DNA of 64,000 nt from Ottelia alismoides. Its lineage: Eukaryota; Streptophyta; Magnoliopsida; Alismatales; Hydrocharitaceae. Below the pieces are notes generated by a model. It did not search any database and had not been told where the DNA came from. It saw nothing but the letters and a program-made list of their open reading frames with translations. Below, one piece after another: positions 44,401 to 55,832 of this stretch; the stretch's first letter is position 1; the number at the start of each line of letters is the position of its first letter. Location of the stretch: assembly GCA_037367405.1 (NCBI GenBank), contig JAZKJV010011604.1, positions 186,001-250,000 of the forward strand, read 5' to 3'. The position numbers were made by a program, and so were the translations under genes.

Positions 44401-45562
44401 GTATGCCGATATTGTCAACTACCGCATGATTGGATGAAGATTCAAAAGGATAAATTCTTGTTGACAATCCATTTCTACCAATGGGAAGATCCTCTCTTAT
44501 TCAGGGAAGGAGCAGATTGCATTTGGTGCATGTGTATTCGTCATGAGGAGCATCATAGAGTCCACGAGCATTGTCACTCGCTCGAATCTGGTGGAAACCA
44601 CTCTGGAGACAGAACAACAACAAAAGTACTTCAGTGTGGCTTCTGGTGGCCCACACTATTTAAGGAGGCAACAGCTTTTGTCAAATGATGCATGGACTGT
44701 CACAGATTGAAAGGCACCCTCACCGCAAAAGATTCAGTGCCCCTAAAGATCATTCAGATAACAAACGTATTTGATGCTTGGGGGATTGATTTCATGGGAC
44801 CTTTTCCCAATAGTCAGGGATATGAGCACATCCTTCTTGTCGTCGACTATGTGAGTCGCTGAGTTGAAGATATCCCTTCTCGAGCTACTGACAACTGCAG
44901 AGTATGTTGATTTTTGAAAGAAAATATCATTTCGCGGTTCGAGACTTTGAAGATTCTCATATCATACGGGAGTAGCCACTTCATTAACAAAGAGGTCAAG
45001 AAATTAACGAAGTAATACGACATCGAGCATGGAATCACATCTCCTTATCACCCACAGACCAATGGCATGGCAGAATTATCAAAAAGAGAAATCAAAACAA
45101 TCAATCATGCAGAAGCTTGTGAAGCCTGACATAATGAATTGGTCCCAACTCCTGGACTCGGTCCTGTGGGCATAACAAATCACTTACAAGTCTCATTTGG
45201 GCATGTCGTCCTACCGTCTTGTGTATGGAAAGTCGTTCCATATACCCCCGGAACTAATTCCCAAATCATTATGGGCAATCAATATGTGCAATTTGGACTC
45301 CCAAAGAAGTGGTCAGAAAAGGAAAGATGATCTGAACAGACTCTTGAAATTTCTAGACCATGCATACGATAACACATTGATGTACAAAGAGAAGGTGAAA
45401 CGCTGGCATGACCGGCACATCAGAAGAAAGACCTCCGAAGTAGGACAGAAAGTATTTCTATTTGATGCAAAGTTGAGGATCTTCCCTAGAAAATTGAAGA
45501 GGAAATAAACATGGTTGTTTCAAGTACTCTCAAAAAGGGAAAAGCTTATAATAGTATTGATT
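41488..45562 (+). pseudogene. pol: Broken pol of element 2
   Basis: The order of element 1 Pol is kept: lysine-rich linker (about 41450-41600, +1 frame relative to gag), KSALSD region at 41800, protease region at 42060-42480 with a frame break at the active site (LLDR), RT at 43038-43946 with LDDFSVYG, RNase H at 43960-44300, integrase at 44460-45562. Several stops interrupt it. The integrase keeps WGIDFMGPF and the CMDC zinc pair, but the second catalytic Asp reads Tyr (SYGSSHF). Similarity ends close to GPF, where LINE sequence starts. Confidence 0.88.
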
Positions 45563-45645
45563 CCATCTAGTCTCTTTATCCTTCTGATTAACAAGCACGT
45601 GACCTTTCTTATCCTTAATGCATCTCACTTGAGAAAGATCTATGA
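45563..45645 (-). mobile_element. RTE-like LINE scrap
   Basis: About 80 bases closely match 50163-50240 of the LINE at 48576-50330, in the same orientation. It abuts the broken end of element 2 pol. Just to its right, at about 45680-45710, is a hairpin-like GCCTTTTCCCACTTTAAGTG that resembles RTE/SINE tails. Confidence 0.7.
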
Positions 45646-45897
45646 TCATTTGGCATCTCAAAAAGTAACAGCCATTCATTGAGCCTTTTCCCACTTTAAG
45701 TGGGGTAGGCTACCTAGATTTTTTGCTTCCAGACAAATCCAATTTGGGTCATACTATAACTTATATTACTTTAGAAAAGCTAAACAGATTTTCCGATTGT
45801 AAATAAATACATTTTTCTTGTAACGAAATAAAGAAACTTACATGCCCAGACAGTGGTTACTTTAGAATAGCTAACAATATTATCATTACCTGAATGG

Positions 45898-46029
45898 TTA
45901 CATAAGATGAATAGAAGATGGTCCAGTGAATGCTGCAACTTTTTGGGCTTTTTGAGCTTCTGACCTATACAATTCCTTCAGCTCCTTTTTAGCTCGACGG
46001 GCTTCTCTTTTTTCTTCTTTGACAGCAGC
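45898..46029 (-). CDS. Terminal exon of a host gene, possibly LTV1 (fragment)
   Basis: On the minus strand a textbook acceptor (TTTTCTTTTACAG) precedes an open frame of 43 codons and a stop at 45898-45900. The protein starts AAVKEEKREARRAKKELKEL, continues with YRSEAQKAQKVAAF and ends TGPSSIHLM. The very basic Lys/Arg/Glu helix and its ending resemble the C-terminus of plant LTV1 homologues, factors for 40S ribosome assembly and export; this is from memory and not certain. The frame is free of stops among decayed repeats. The upstream intron seems to continue at least to the Pack-MULE at 46446. No earlier exon was found, so it is either the end of a gene split by large insertions or a stranded fragment. 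Confidence 0.55.
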   Translation of the reverse strand, partial: AAVKEEKREARRAKKELKELYRSEAQKAQKVAAFTGPSSIHLM

Positions 46030-46677
46030 CTGTAAAAGAAAACATACCAGCAGTCTGACAATAAGAATAATAATCTAAGTCTTGAATTGATCAACTGAAA
46101 TCAATTGTTAGAACTTGCATGAAAGAAAAATAAGCAAACTGGAGATCCCAAACAAGATTATGCAAGCAGCTACATCAAAGCAGAAAGGTGCAACATGCCT
46201 TTGGGCAATGGCAAAACTAATATGACGCAATGTACAATGTTTTTTATATTTTTATCTTTAGATTATGGCCCTTATGTTAATTAAGTCCACAAGTAAAGCA
46301 TTAAGATATTGCTTTTCAAAGTCATTATCTTATTGGGAGTCCGAATAAACTTTTAGCAACATTATATTTTATTCATCTTATGATGCAGCACAAAATATTT
46401 CATTTTTATGCATTTTTTGCTGTTATTCTATTCTTATTGAAATTTAGGATTTTTACACCCATAACCTTGAGTAATTTCGCAATAACATTCATAACCCTAC
46501 ATAATTACGAATTACGCTCAGGACCTTGAATAAGTGTGTTGTCTTACATGTATAACCTTCCATTACTTTACTTCGTTAACTCAAGCAGATGATTGAGTTA
46601 ATCTAACCAATCAATGACCAAACCGCTGAAATTTAATCTAAATAAAAAAAGTAAGCATCTCGGAGGGCTACGCATGC

Positions 46678-47052
46678 ATGGAGGTCGGTTGGCATAAAGG
46701 CATGCCAGCGTGTCCCCGTCTTGTCACGTTGCTTGTCAGTGGCAATAAGCGCATCACCAATATCCACGATGGTTTCCTCCGTTTCACCCCCCAGCTACTG
46801 GTGCTGAACCTGTCGACCACCGAAATAGAAGAGATCCCTCCGTCGATTGGTTTGCTAAAGTTTCTTCGATTCCTCAAGCTTAGCACAACAAGAATCCGTA
46901 GCCTACCAAAAGAGCTCGGGGACATGGAGAATTTGAGGCAACTGCAAATGAGTGAAACTAGAGAACTCATTAGCATCTCGGCGGAATCTATCTCCAACCT
47001 CTCGAAGCTCCAAGCGTTGTTCATGACCAACAACGGTCACGAGTTAAAATAA
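46678..47052 (+). pseudogene. LRR fragment of an NLR gene inside the Pack-MULE
   Basis: The 124-codon frame reads as leucine-rich repeats of a CC-type NLR (RPS2-like): CPRLVTLLVSGNKRITNIHD, LLVLNLSTTEIEEIPPSIG, LRFLKLSTTRIRSLPKELG and ISNLSKLQALFM. About four to five LRR units are present with regular 23-residue spacing. It is out of order: in a real NLR the LRR follows the NB-ARC, but here it comes first. The apparent start codon is probably chance. Confidence 0.85.
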
Positions 47053-47088
47053 TTTTGAATTTCTTGATTTCCTCCATTATCATTTAAA

Positions 47089-47316
47089 ATGGTGGCCACG
47101 TGGAAAACCTCCGTCCACACGCTCAACGACGAAGTAGATAAGCTCCTTTCGTCCCTCTCCACAAACAGGTGTGGGCAACTCCATTCGAATTATACCAATG
47201 GAGGTCAAGTGGATGAGATGATGAGGAGAGTTCATAATTTGTTGGCTGAAGGCGGAAAGTGGAAAGATCTCTTCAGGAATAGGGCTCCACAGGTCTCCCC
47301 TTCACCTGCAAAATAA
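47089..47316 (+). pseudogene. Possible coiled-coil fragment of an NLR gene
   Basis: The 75-codon frame starts MVATWKTSVHTLNDEVDKLL and contains VDEMMRRVHNLLAEGGKWKD. Its heptad-like pattern and position next to NB-ARC and LRR pieces suggest the N-terminal coiled coil of the same kind of gene. The match is weaker than for the other two pieces. Confidence 0.5.
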
Positions 47317-47355
47317 ATCCCCGAGGATTCGTCCTCGGATGAAGAACCATGGAGG

Positions 47356-47975
47356 TTGTTCTGTTCCTTTATGACGGGTGGCAAAGCCAATGTAACCGAA
47401 AACCGATTCCTAAACCAACACGCTCAAGACATAGTCGCTTCTCTTGTGAAATGCAGCGGGCCGGACAACGAGAGGCTGGATCTCGCCATGCGCGTGGTTG
47501 CAGGAACTTTGAAGAATCTTCCGACTGTCAAGCCGTGGAAAGATGCCGCTGAAAACCTGCGTGATATTGCAGCATCCCAAGAGACTATAGCATTAAGGGG
47601 CACACCAATAATCGAGTCCATCTTACACTTATGTTATGATGAACTGGACAGTGATCGGCTGAGGGATTGCCTCTCTTGTTGCGCCTCATTCAACTTCGGC
47701 AGACCCGTTTGCGAGCTCGAAATTATAGCTGCGTGGATGGGAGAAGGATTGCTCGACGACAGAGTAAACATCAGTGAGGCTCACGACCAGGGTTATCGTG
47801 TGATCGGGAAGCTCCTGTCTGGCCACTGACTTGATAGTAGTGACTGGTGCGATTTCTACGTGACTATGGACGACCATGTCCAATCTATGGTTACCGCTTC
47901 AAAGGACTTGACGGATGCGAAAGGCCGGGATCCTCTATCCAGGAGTGACTCCAAGGCAACAAGGGTGTCGATCTG
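47356..47975 (+). pseudogene. NB-ARC (ARC) fragment of an NLR gene inside the Pack-MULE
   Basis: The frame covers the second half of an NB-ARC domain. LDLAMRVVAGTLKNLPTVKP corresponds to the GLPLA region, and LCYDELDSDRLRDCLSCCAS with AAWMGEGLLDD to the ARC2 'SYDxLP...CFxYC...WIxEG' region. The P-loop part is absent. A stop at 47827-47829 interrupts it; similarity goes on in frame with DFYVTMDDHVQSMV, the MHD-motif region, though the motif reads MDD. It is a decayed copy without a complete switch domain. Confidence 0.85.
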
Positions 47976-48263
47976 ATGGGGGGATGCAGGTAGGTCGGTT
48001 GACGCAGGGGGAGGGGGCTTTGGTCGGGTGGTGGGGGGATTGGCATGTTTTGCAAATAAGAATAGATATTAGGGGTAGTTTTGTATCTATTTAACAGAAA
48101 CCGTCGAACATAACGAGCATCCCAAAAGGAACATGACAAAGGGTTATGTCATGTAAGAGTTAAGCATTACTCAGGGTTTCTCATGTAATTCGCGATTATG
48201 TAGGGTTATGAATGTTATTGCAAAATTACTCAAGGTTATGGGGGTAAAAATCCCTTGAAATTT

Positions 48264-48575
48264 TTAGTTACGGTGAAAATCAAAAGATCGTCATCTTTAA
48301 TTATGTCTCGAACGTAGGATTTCTTCTTTGGGTTAATTTCCTCTATAAAGCAACTTTTACGTACTAGGATAATTTTGAATGAAATTATGTTTGATTTGTC
48401 CATTAACTACATCCATATTACCCTTTTGATTCTTTCATCTCTAAACCCTATATTTCATTATTGGTTCCCTTTTCAATCATGTTTCTTTCCTTCCTACCTC
48501 CAATATTCCTTGCTAAGAATTTATAATTGTGTAATTTGGTATTGGAGTATAGCCTCTAAATCGTTTTTTATGATT
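48264..48575. other. AT-rich spacer, nothing recognised
   Basis: It lies between the Pack-MULE duplication and the tail of the LINE. No gene or repeat boundary is visible. It may belong to the host locus of the exon at 45898-46029. Confidence 0.4.
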
Positions 48576-50330
48576 TGTCACAACAACAACAAAGCTTTTT
48601 CCCACGATTAAGTAGAAGGTCGATTACATGGATTCTTTGCCTCCATTCAGATCTATCTTGGATCAATCTCGTCCTTACATCCACAAAACTAAGATCCCTT
48701 CGTATAGTCTCTTTCCAACACTTCTTGGGACGTCCTCGCCCTCTCTCTGCCAGCTCAACATCCCAACACTCGCATCTCGAAACTGGTGCATCAGATGATC
48801 TTCTTTGCATATGACCAAACCATCTTAAGTGGTTTTCTCGCATTTTATGCTCGATCGAAGCTACACCAACTTTCTTTCCGATTGTATCATTCCGAATGCA
48901 ATCTTTACATGTGTGTGTGTCCACACATCCACCTTAGCATTTTTATTTCTGCTACAGTCATTCTCTGCACATGTCTATGGTTCACAAGCCAACATTTAGA
49001 TCGATAGAGCATAGTAGGTCTCACGGTTGCTTTGTAAAACTTTCCTTTAATTTTTTAAGAAATTTTCTTATCACAGAGAACAACAGAGGCTCCTCTCCAC
49101 TTTAGCCAGCCAGCAGTTATTCTAGTAACAACATCTCCATCAATTTCCCCATCATGCTGCAAAATAAATCCCAGATACCAAAAAGAATCTCTCTTTCGAA
49201 TGTTATCGTCACAAATCTTCACTTCGATTCCTTCATCATTGCTTCCATCAAAGGTGTACTCTATATATTTCATCTTAACCCTACTTATATGAAATCCTTT
49301 AGTCTCCAACTCATGTCTCCAGACCTCATGCTTCTCATTTACTCCTATAGTCTCGTCATTCAACACAATATCATTAGTAAATAACATACACCAAGGTAAC
49401 TCATCCTGAATGTGACTTGTCAACTTGTCCATAATCAAAGTAAAAAAGAAATAGACTCAAAGTTGAGCCTTGATGTAAACCAATGTTGATGTCAAAGTAG
49501 CCAGTTTTCCCAGACGGGGTTCTTACACAAGATAAAGCCCTATCATACATGCCCTTTATGAGGTTAATGTATAGGATAGGTACTTGTCTCTTCTGCAAAA
49601 CTCTCCACAATATCATAAGCCTTTTCCAAATCAATAAAGATCATATGGAGGTTCTTCCTTTTAGCTCTATAAAGATCTATTGTTCTCCTCATCAAATGGA
49701 TGGCTTCAGTAGTTGAGCGGCCTAGCATGAATCCGAATTGATTTTTTTTATGTTAGAAACGTGCCTCAACCTTCTTTCGATCATACGTTCCCAATTTTTC
49801 ATAGTGTGACTCATCAGCTTGATACCTCTGTAATTTGAACAATTTTAAATGTCTCCATTATTCTTATGAAGAGGCGTCACGATACTCCTCCAATCTTCAG
49901 GCATTTCTTGCTTCACCAAATAATATTGAATAGATTCGTAAGCCAAGTCAAACCGCACTCACCTAAAACTCTCCATACTTCTGCAGGGATGTCATCCGGT
50001 CCTACACCTTTCCAAGGTCTCATAACCTTCAAAGCGTCATCTACTTCCTTTCTTTGAATTCGTCTATAGCTTGCACGATTCAAGTAACTTTCACTACTAG
50101 CCAGATCACCCAAAGTGATCTCTCTATTTCCTTCCCCAATGAAAAGTTTATAAAAGTACTGCTCCCATCTAGTCTTTATATCTTTCTGAGTAATAAGCAC
50201 GTGACCTTCCTCGTCCTTAATGCATCTCACTTGAGAAAGGTCATAAAATACCGAAGGACGAAAACAATAATCTCCAAACATATCACAATTCCTCTTCTCA
50301 TTGGCTCATGTTGCGAAAACAACTCAAATC
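48576..50330 (-). pseudogene. RTE-like LINE reverse transcriptase, 5'-truncated and broken
   Basis: Minus-strand pieces in order give a non-LTR reverse transcriptase: RWEQYFYKLF and KGVGPDDIPAEVWRVLGECG (49913-50281), GLHQGSTLSLFLF (49401-49634), SHIQDELPWCMLFTNDIVL (49055-49438, where FADD reads FTND) and a C-terminal MRENHLRWFGHMQRR region (48568-48924). Frames change between pieces. The end has a (TTG)4 tail at 48580-48596, typical of plant RTE elements. The endonuclease domain is missing, as in a 5'-truncated insertion. Confidence 0.85.
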
Positions 50331-50645
50331 ATGTTTGAAAGTTCGCGAGTGACTCAAATCAGCAATCGATGAGATTCACGTCCATGAGAAAATCGATTGC
50401 TTGGTCAAAAGTAAAACACCCTAACACCCCCATATAAAGATCTCATCTCCAACTACAGTCTACAGATACATTGCAGAAGGGTTGTACAGGTGTTCCTCGA
50501 CTTCATTGATCGTCACCTCTACCTTAGCCAACTCATTGTCGATTGCAACCACCTTCAACACCGACATGATGAGTCTTCGTCGACTCCCTCATGTTTCCAT
50601 GTTTCAATCTTTAACGATTTTGACCTCTCTCCAGTGATAGCATCT
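50331..50645. other. Unassigned spacer
   Basis: The minus strand at about 50500-50570 has a short open stretch (SVLKVVAIDNELAKVEVTIN) that was not assigned to a family. It may be LINE-related or part of another element. The last five bases, CATCT, flank the next element. Confidence 0.35.
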
Positions 50646-50947
50646 TGTTAGAAAATAAAGAATGCAGAAGCTAATATCGGAGATAGAAATAAACATTGAA
50701 GAACACGAGATTTAACGTGGAACCCTACTCCTAAGGAGGGGGATGAAACCACGAAAGAACGCCTTAAAGGGTTGATGTATGCATTGCACTTTCTCATCTG
50801 ATACAGGAGGTCTGGGACTTCTTATATAGCCTCCACGGACTCTTCAAGTCCTACTATTAATAGATGTGAGACTAAACTCTGGATGTGATAAATGGATCTT
50901 AGAAGGAACCATTAACCCATCTTACATATGACGCATATACTCCAACA
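50646..50947 (-). repeat. 3' LTR of the minus-strand copia-type element
   Basis: It matches 52898-53188 at roughly 85-90% by eye. A TATA-like site on the minus strand (GCTATATAAG, 50821-50830) is shared by both copies. Confidence 0.85.
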
Positions 50948-52897
50948 CTCCCCTAAAGTTGGAGCATGCAATGCTCAGCTTAGACAAATAGAAAGAGATC
51001 TCAAGCTCACACTACAAGGCACTATAGACAATATCAACTCAATGTACACAACTGTCGGCTATTGTCGGGGATGTTGCTTCTCATGTCATGCAAGTGAGAA
51101 GGAATAAACAAGTTGGAGCGTGAGTCAAGCTAAATCTCCTCGTCGGAGAGCATGTGCTATGTACTAAGCATGTCAGAGTCACTGCAACTGGAAATGAGTC
51201 TCCACGTCGGAGTACTCTAGCCCGCCACAACATGTGGACAATTGCTCCATCTCTGAAGGGTCAAACTAAAATCCATGGAGACATCCTCGTCAGAGTCCAC
51301 GATTGTTGGAGAATGGAGTCTGAAAAAGTCTCCTCATCGGAGAACTGGGTCTCTCCCATAATGGTTCAGAGAATGGGATCTCTACTCTGTAGTCCCCATG
51401 AAATCACATGAAAACCCAAGCCCACGTAGCATGGGGAGTGAGATCTCTATTCTGAAATCTTTGTGGATCACATGAAAACTCTGTCCAAAATAACAAAAGA
51501 TGGGGACCACATGAAAAAGATCGCATACATGTGTGTCTGAAATGGAGTCTCTCTAGAGAACTCCGAGAAAATGGGTCACTCAAATACGGAGTGCCTCGAA
51601 CTTGGACTCTGAACAAATCCACAGAGTCTGAACATCTAAATTGTAGAGTTTGAACATCCGGTTGGTCTGGATCTGACATCTGAATCTGGAACAAAGCTAT
51701 AACTCTACACAATACTCCTTTCTCACATACTTGTCGGAACACAAAGTTGGGAGAAGACAAGAAATTGAGAGGAACAAACGTCAAATAAACCGATCTCTCT
51801 TTTTTTCTTGGCTTTTCTTTTCAATTTTAAAAAAATCTTGGCAATCCCCCCCCATTTTTTAATAGCCAACTCATTTTTTCTTCACGTATGATTTTTTTAT
51901 ACGCACATTTTCCCCTTTTTTGGAATCATATTTTTCTCGTACGGATTTTTTTGTACGATCCTTTTTTAACAAAATATCTTCACCCGAAAAGGCCCACCCC
52001 CCCCTCTATTTAAAAAAAACACGAATTGGGCTCTCACTTTTATTTTAAAGCAACCAGCCCACATGGGGCTTATTTTAGGGTTCCCACTTGGAAACCCTCT
52101 TCGAATCACAACCCTCTTATTAGGGTTCCTCTTTTTGTTGTCGTCTGGAGATTATCCCTTGGGAGGATATGCTCCACCTGGAGCAGGAGTTGCTACGCCT
52201 GGAAGTCGCAGGGGCAACGATCTGAGAGGGAGAGGACACAGCCTGGAACCGATCTGGAGTAGATGACTCTGCAACCTCCTGCAGTGATTTATCTGGTGTC
52301 TTCTCCTCGAAGACGACCAGAGTCAGTGTTTTTTTAACTTCAGCAGATTTTGATAGGGATCAATGGATGTTGGTGTGACTGCAGCAGCGATCTTCGATGC
52401 CTTGGCTGGGGTTTTCTTCACCAGATGGGTCTTCTTGACGGACGAACGACATCTCGCGCCACCTGCGCGAGATCCTGGAGGAGAGGAGGTGGTGGCTTCG
52501 GGAGGAGCTCTGTTGCCTGGATGAGTTCTCGCGCTGCATGCGCGAGAGGAGATTGAGGTGAGCCACCAGGAGAAGAGCAGCCCTACTGGGACTTGGAGGA
52601 TCCAGCAACGACTAAGACTAGGGCTGGAGCATTAGATCTGGAGCATTGTGCATTGCTCCACCTGGATGTTACCCGAATCGAGAGGAGGCCGGCGATGTTG
52701 AATTAGGGTTTCAACAGAGAAACCCTAGAATGGAATCCTGATCTCGATCACAAACTCCCATGTTGTTAATCTTGAACTTGAACAAACCACGAACATGATC
52801 TTCATAAAAATGATCTTCAAGAATGAACAATAATTAAATCGAATCTCGAATAAACAAAAACATAAACTTCTCAAGAATCGAATCCGCTCCAATACCA

Positions 52898-53188
52898 TGT
52901 TAGAAAATAAAGAATGCGGAAGCCAATATCAGAGATAGAAAATAAACATTGAAGAACACGGGATTTAAGTGGAACCCTACTCCCTAAGGAGCGGAATGAA
53001 ATCACAGGAGAGCACCTCAAAGGACTGATGTGTGCATTGCACTTTCTCATCTGATACAGGAGATCTGGGGCTTCTTATATAGCCTCCACGGACTCTCCAA
53101 GTCCCATCACTGGTAGATGTGGGACTAAACTCTAAATGTGGTAAATGGATCCTGAACCCATCTTACATATGGCCCATATCCTACAACA
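52898..53188 (-). repeat. 5' LTR of the minus-strand copia-type element
   Basis: It is the partner of 50646-50947, next to the primer site at 52886-52897. Its TATA-like site lies at about 53075-53083. Confidence 0.85.
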
Positions 53189-53318
53189 CATCAATTATCG
53201 GTCATCTTATCATGTACCCTCACAAATCATACATGGATCACAATAAATAGTTGCCGACTTACGAAACAACTCCCTCGTCTTCGCCAACAACCCCCATTAA
53301 CACTTCTCTATTGAAAGG

Positions 53319-53455
53319 TGTTGAAGAATATCTTTGATGACTCTCAAGTTTTATCCCACATCATATGATGGTGGGAGTTTGGTGTATTGGTGGGGGTCGT
53401 GGGGCTATATAAAGAGCCACACATCCATTGTATCCTTTGAGAAAGTAAATGATCA
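53319..53455 (+). repeat. 5' LTR, truncated
   Basis: It matches the first 135 or so bases of the 3' LTR, including the TATA box GGCTATATAAAGAGCC at 53403-53418, and then diverges. The missing 3' half and primer site indicate a deletion. Confidence 0.8.
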
Positions 53456-55568
53456 TGCACAAGGTACTCGCCACCAACACCTCCAATCCACGCATCTCCA
53501 GCTGAGATGGGTTCTCCTTGAACCCTAATCGTGAAGGCGGAGCCGTCCCTACCATTCCAAGAGCACCTCATCGGGGTCGCTCTCTAGCAAAGTTATCGCT
53601 CCAATTCAAAGCACCTCAGCGCCCTCTAGTTCGATTCAACAAGTCTATTGAAACCCTACACGACAATAATCAAGGCCGCACATGTTGTTGTGTCGATGAT
53701 TTCCCAACTGCAGGAACTTCATTTTGAAGAAAAAAAAACAAGGTCTCTCGTATCTCTGTGCATTCCCACAACCACTATTGTGTTGTGCACCTTCTTTATT
53801 CTCAACAATGGCAAGCAACAAGGACACCTTGCTCCGCAGTCCGCTCAAGCCTTCCTGTGATGAGCACCTCTGCAGCTTCTCCTTCCACAAGCTCTTCACC
53901 ACCTACCTATTCGCCTCGCTCATCGTCGAAGCTTCCTCCAGATCACCGCCAAATCTTAGCGATCAGAGATCTTCGATGTCTGCGATACAACTTACATATT
54001 GTTCTCACATCCTGAAGTCCTTGGCAGCAGCGAGACTCCAACTTCAGTAGCGACACCTTCACCTTCAGCAACCGCGCAGGGCTCCTGTTTTTGGACCATG
54101 ATGCGGCACATCCAAGAGAAAATGGGTTCCCTAGATAGGAACCCTATTCGAGTGGTTTTTCAGAGGGGGAGGTCTACTTTATTAAAAAAAGAGAGAGAGT
54201 GTTTGATTAGGCCCAACAATCTTGTATTACACCACCCCCCCCCATAAGAAGAAAAAAAGAGAGGAAGGTGCCATGTATTATTGTAGCTTAAAGCCCAATT
54301 AAGGCTAAGAGCGCTTTTTAGAAGAAAAAATGAGGGAGAAGGGTTTGAAAAAGAAAAAAGGGCGACAATTATTCGAAAAAAAGAAAAACGGCAAAAGAGA
54401 TAAAGATATAGAAATAGAAGAATCCACATTTTGAGGCGTTCTCCTTTTTAGCTGCAGATGGTCAAATGCTAAGCAAAAAAGGTAGGGAGAGCAAGAAAAA
54501 ATCCAAGTTGAATAGAAGATGATGTTGTAATTTTAAAAGAAGATGATGGAGGACAGCAAGCTACTTGATTGGCTTTTGGCCCACTTGTCGTATTTTTTCT
54601 TAAGTCCAAAATGGGGTTCATATACTTCATTCAAAAAGTAGACGAGGAGAGCCAAGAGCCCAATATCGATTGAAAAAAAGGGGCTTGAAATTTGTGAGAA
54701 AAAATTGGAGAGCAGATACTACTAAAAGAACCATAGCAATGCAAAAACAAGGTTGGTCTTTTTGATGGGCTTGGCCCATTGCATCCTTTTTTACAAGTTA
54801 ATTTGTAAAGCTCAAACAAGTAGGTTGATGTTGCATCAAGAGTAGAATGAAGGCAGTTAAAAAAAGAGGGGAGAGCACACAAACAAAAAACTGAAATGAA
54901 GATAAAAAAGAGAGAAGATTGGCTAAAAAAATAGAACCCAAAAAAAGTTGGGACTATAAAAATAAAAGGAAAAGGGAGGAAAATGAACTATCTTGTTGAT
55001 TAAATCCCCTTCATTTGTTCTCCAACTTGGTCATTTTCGACAAGTATGGGAGAAAGGGGAGTGTTGGGTAGCAGTTTCAAGACCCTACCAATGTTTCAAG
55101 CACTCTATATTATAGTGATTGAGTGTTTATAGTTCTCCCGGTGGGAGACTCAATATTTTGATCCATTCTTCATTGATTGTAAACTCCTTGTGTATGCATA
55201 TTCCCATGGCATGTGAACATGAATTGCTTGTGTATGGATATTCCCACAGCAAGTCCAGTGACCGTGAACTTCAATATGATATTCCCATGGCTTTTGCCCT
55301 TCAGAGAGATGGAGCAGTCCTCGATGAAGGAGACATGTTACGGGCCAAAGTTCTCCTGATGGGATACTTATTTCAGTTCGAGCCAGTTCACACACTAGCC
55401 TCCAAGTCCTCATCACCAGTATGGCATGAGAAGCAACATCCTCGACGACAACCGACAGTGTATGCGTTGAGTTGATATTGTCTGCAGTATCATGTAGATT
55501 GTGTGTGAGTGAGAGATTTCTGTATATTTGTCTAAGTTAAGCACTGCATGCTCCAGTTTGAGGGGGAA

Positions 55569-55827
55569 TGTTGAAGAATATCTTTGATGACTCTCAAGTG
55601 TAGTCACATATCGTGTGATGGTGGGAGTTTGGTCTTAGTGGGGTTATATAAAGAGCCTCACATCAATTGTATCCTTTGAGAATGTGAATAGATCATCGGC
55701 CCTTTATGGCAGTTCTCCCGTGATTTCATTACGCTTCTTAGGGAGTAGGGTTCCACGTAAAATCAAAGAGTTCCCATATTTTTGTTGTTTTGATAGTCTT
55801 TTCGCTTTCGCAATGTTGTTTCCTACA
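55569..55827 (+). repeat. 3' LTR, complete (259 bp)
   Basis: It runs from TGTTGAAG to CCTACA and is followed by the duplication AAAGG. TATATAAAGAGCC lies at about 55645-55657. The word AGGGAGTAGGGTTCCACGT also occurs in the LTR of the minus-strand element. Confidence 0.85.
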
Positions 55828-55832
55828 AAAGG

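Larger units (their letters stand above)
30520..45562 (+). mobile_element. Decayed Athila-type element (element 2), 3' end lost
   Basis: Order: 5' LTR, primer site, leader, broken gag, broken pol. Homology to element 1 runs to about 45562, inside the integrase C-terminus, and then LINE sequence begins. The 3' untranslated region and 3' LTR are absent from the window. Many stops and frame changes show it is old. The 5' LTR is enlarged by a transposon and an internal duplication. Confidence 0.88.
46446..48254 (+). mobile_element. Pack-MULE-like transposon carrying NLR gene fragments
   Basis: A perfect 9-bp duplication, TTGAAATTT, lies at 46437-46445 and 48255-48263. The inverted ends are strikingly alike: GGATTTTTACACCCATAACC on the left and GGGATTTTTACCCCCATAAC on the right strand, both continuing CTTGAGTAATTT. 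Similarity extends for about 80 bases. The interior holds pieces of a plant NLR resistance gene instead of transposase. This fits a Mutator-like element that captured host gene sequence. It needs a transposase supplied from elsewhere. Confidence 0.9.
50646..53188 (-). mobile_element. Non-autonomous copia-type LTR element, minus strand
   Basis: Two LTRs of about 300 bases (50646-50947 and 52898-53188) have TGTT...AACA ends. On the minus strand the 52898 copy is the 5' LTR. It is followed by TGGTATTGGAGC (52886-52897), near the initiator-Met-type primer site, and a polypurine tract, CTTTAGGGGAG, precedes the 3' LTR (50948-50958). Flanks CATCT and CATCA match at four of five bases. The interior has no gag or pol. 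It is a short non-autonomous element that would need enzymes from a related copia. Confidence 0.88.
53319..55827 (+). mobile_element. Non-autonomous copia-type LTR element, plus strand
   Basis: Both LTRs start TGTTGAAGAATATC. A perfect 5-bp duplication, AAAGG, lies at 53314-53318 and 55828-55832. The polypurine tract GTTTGAGGGGGAA (55556-55568) precedes the 3' LTR. The 5' LTR is cut short at about 53455 and no primer site follows, so a deletion removed both. The interior has no gag or pol. The 30 bases before the tract match the minus-strand element next door, so the two are related. Confidence 0.85.
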
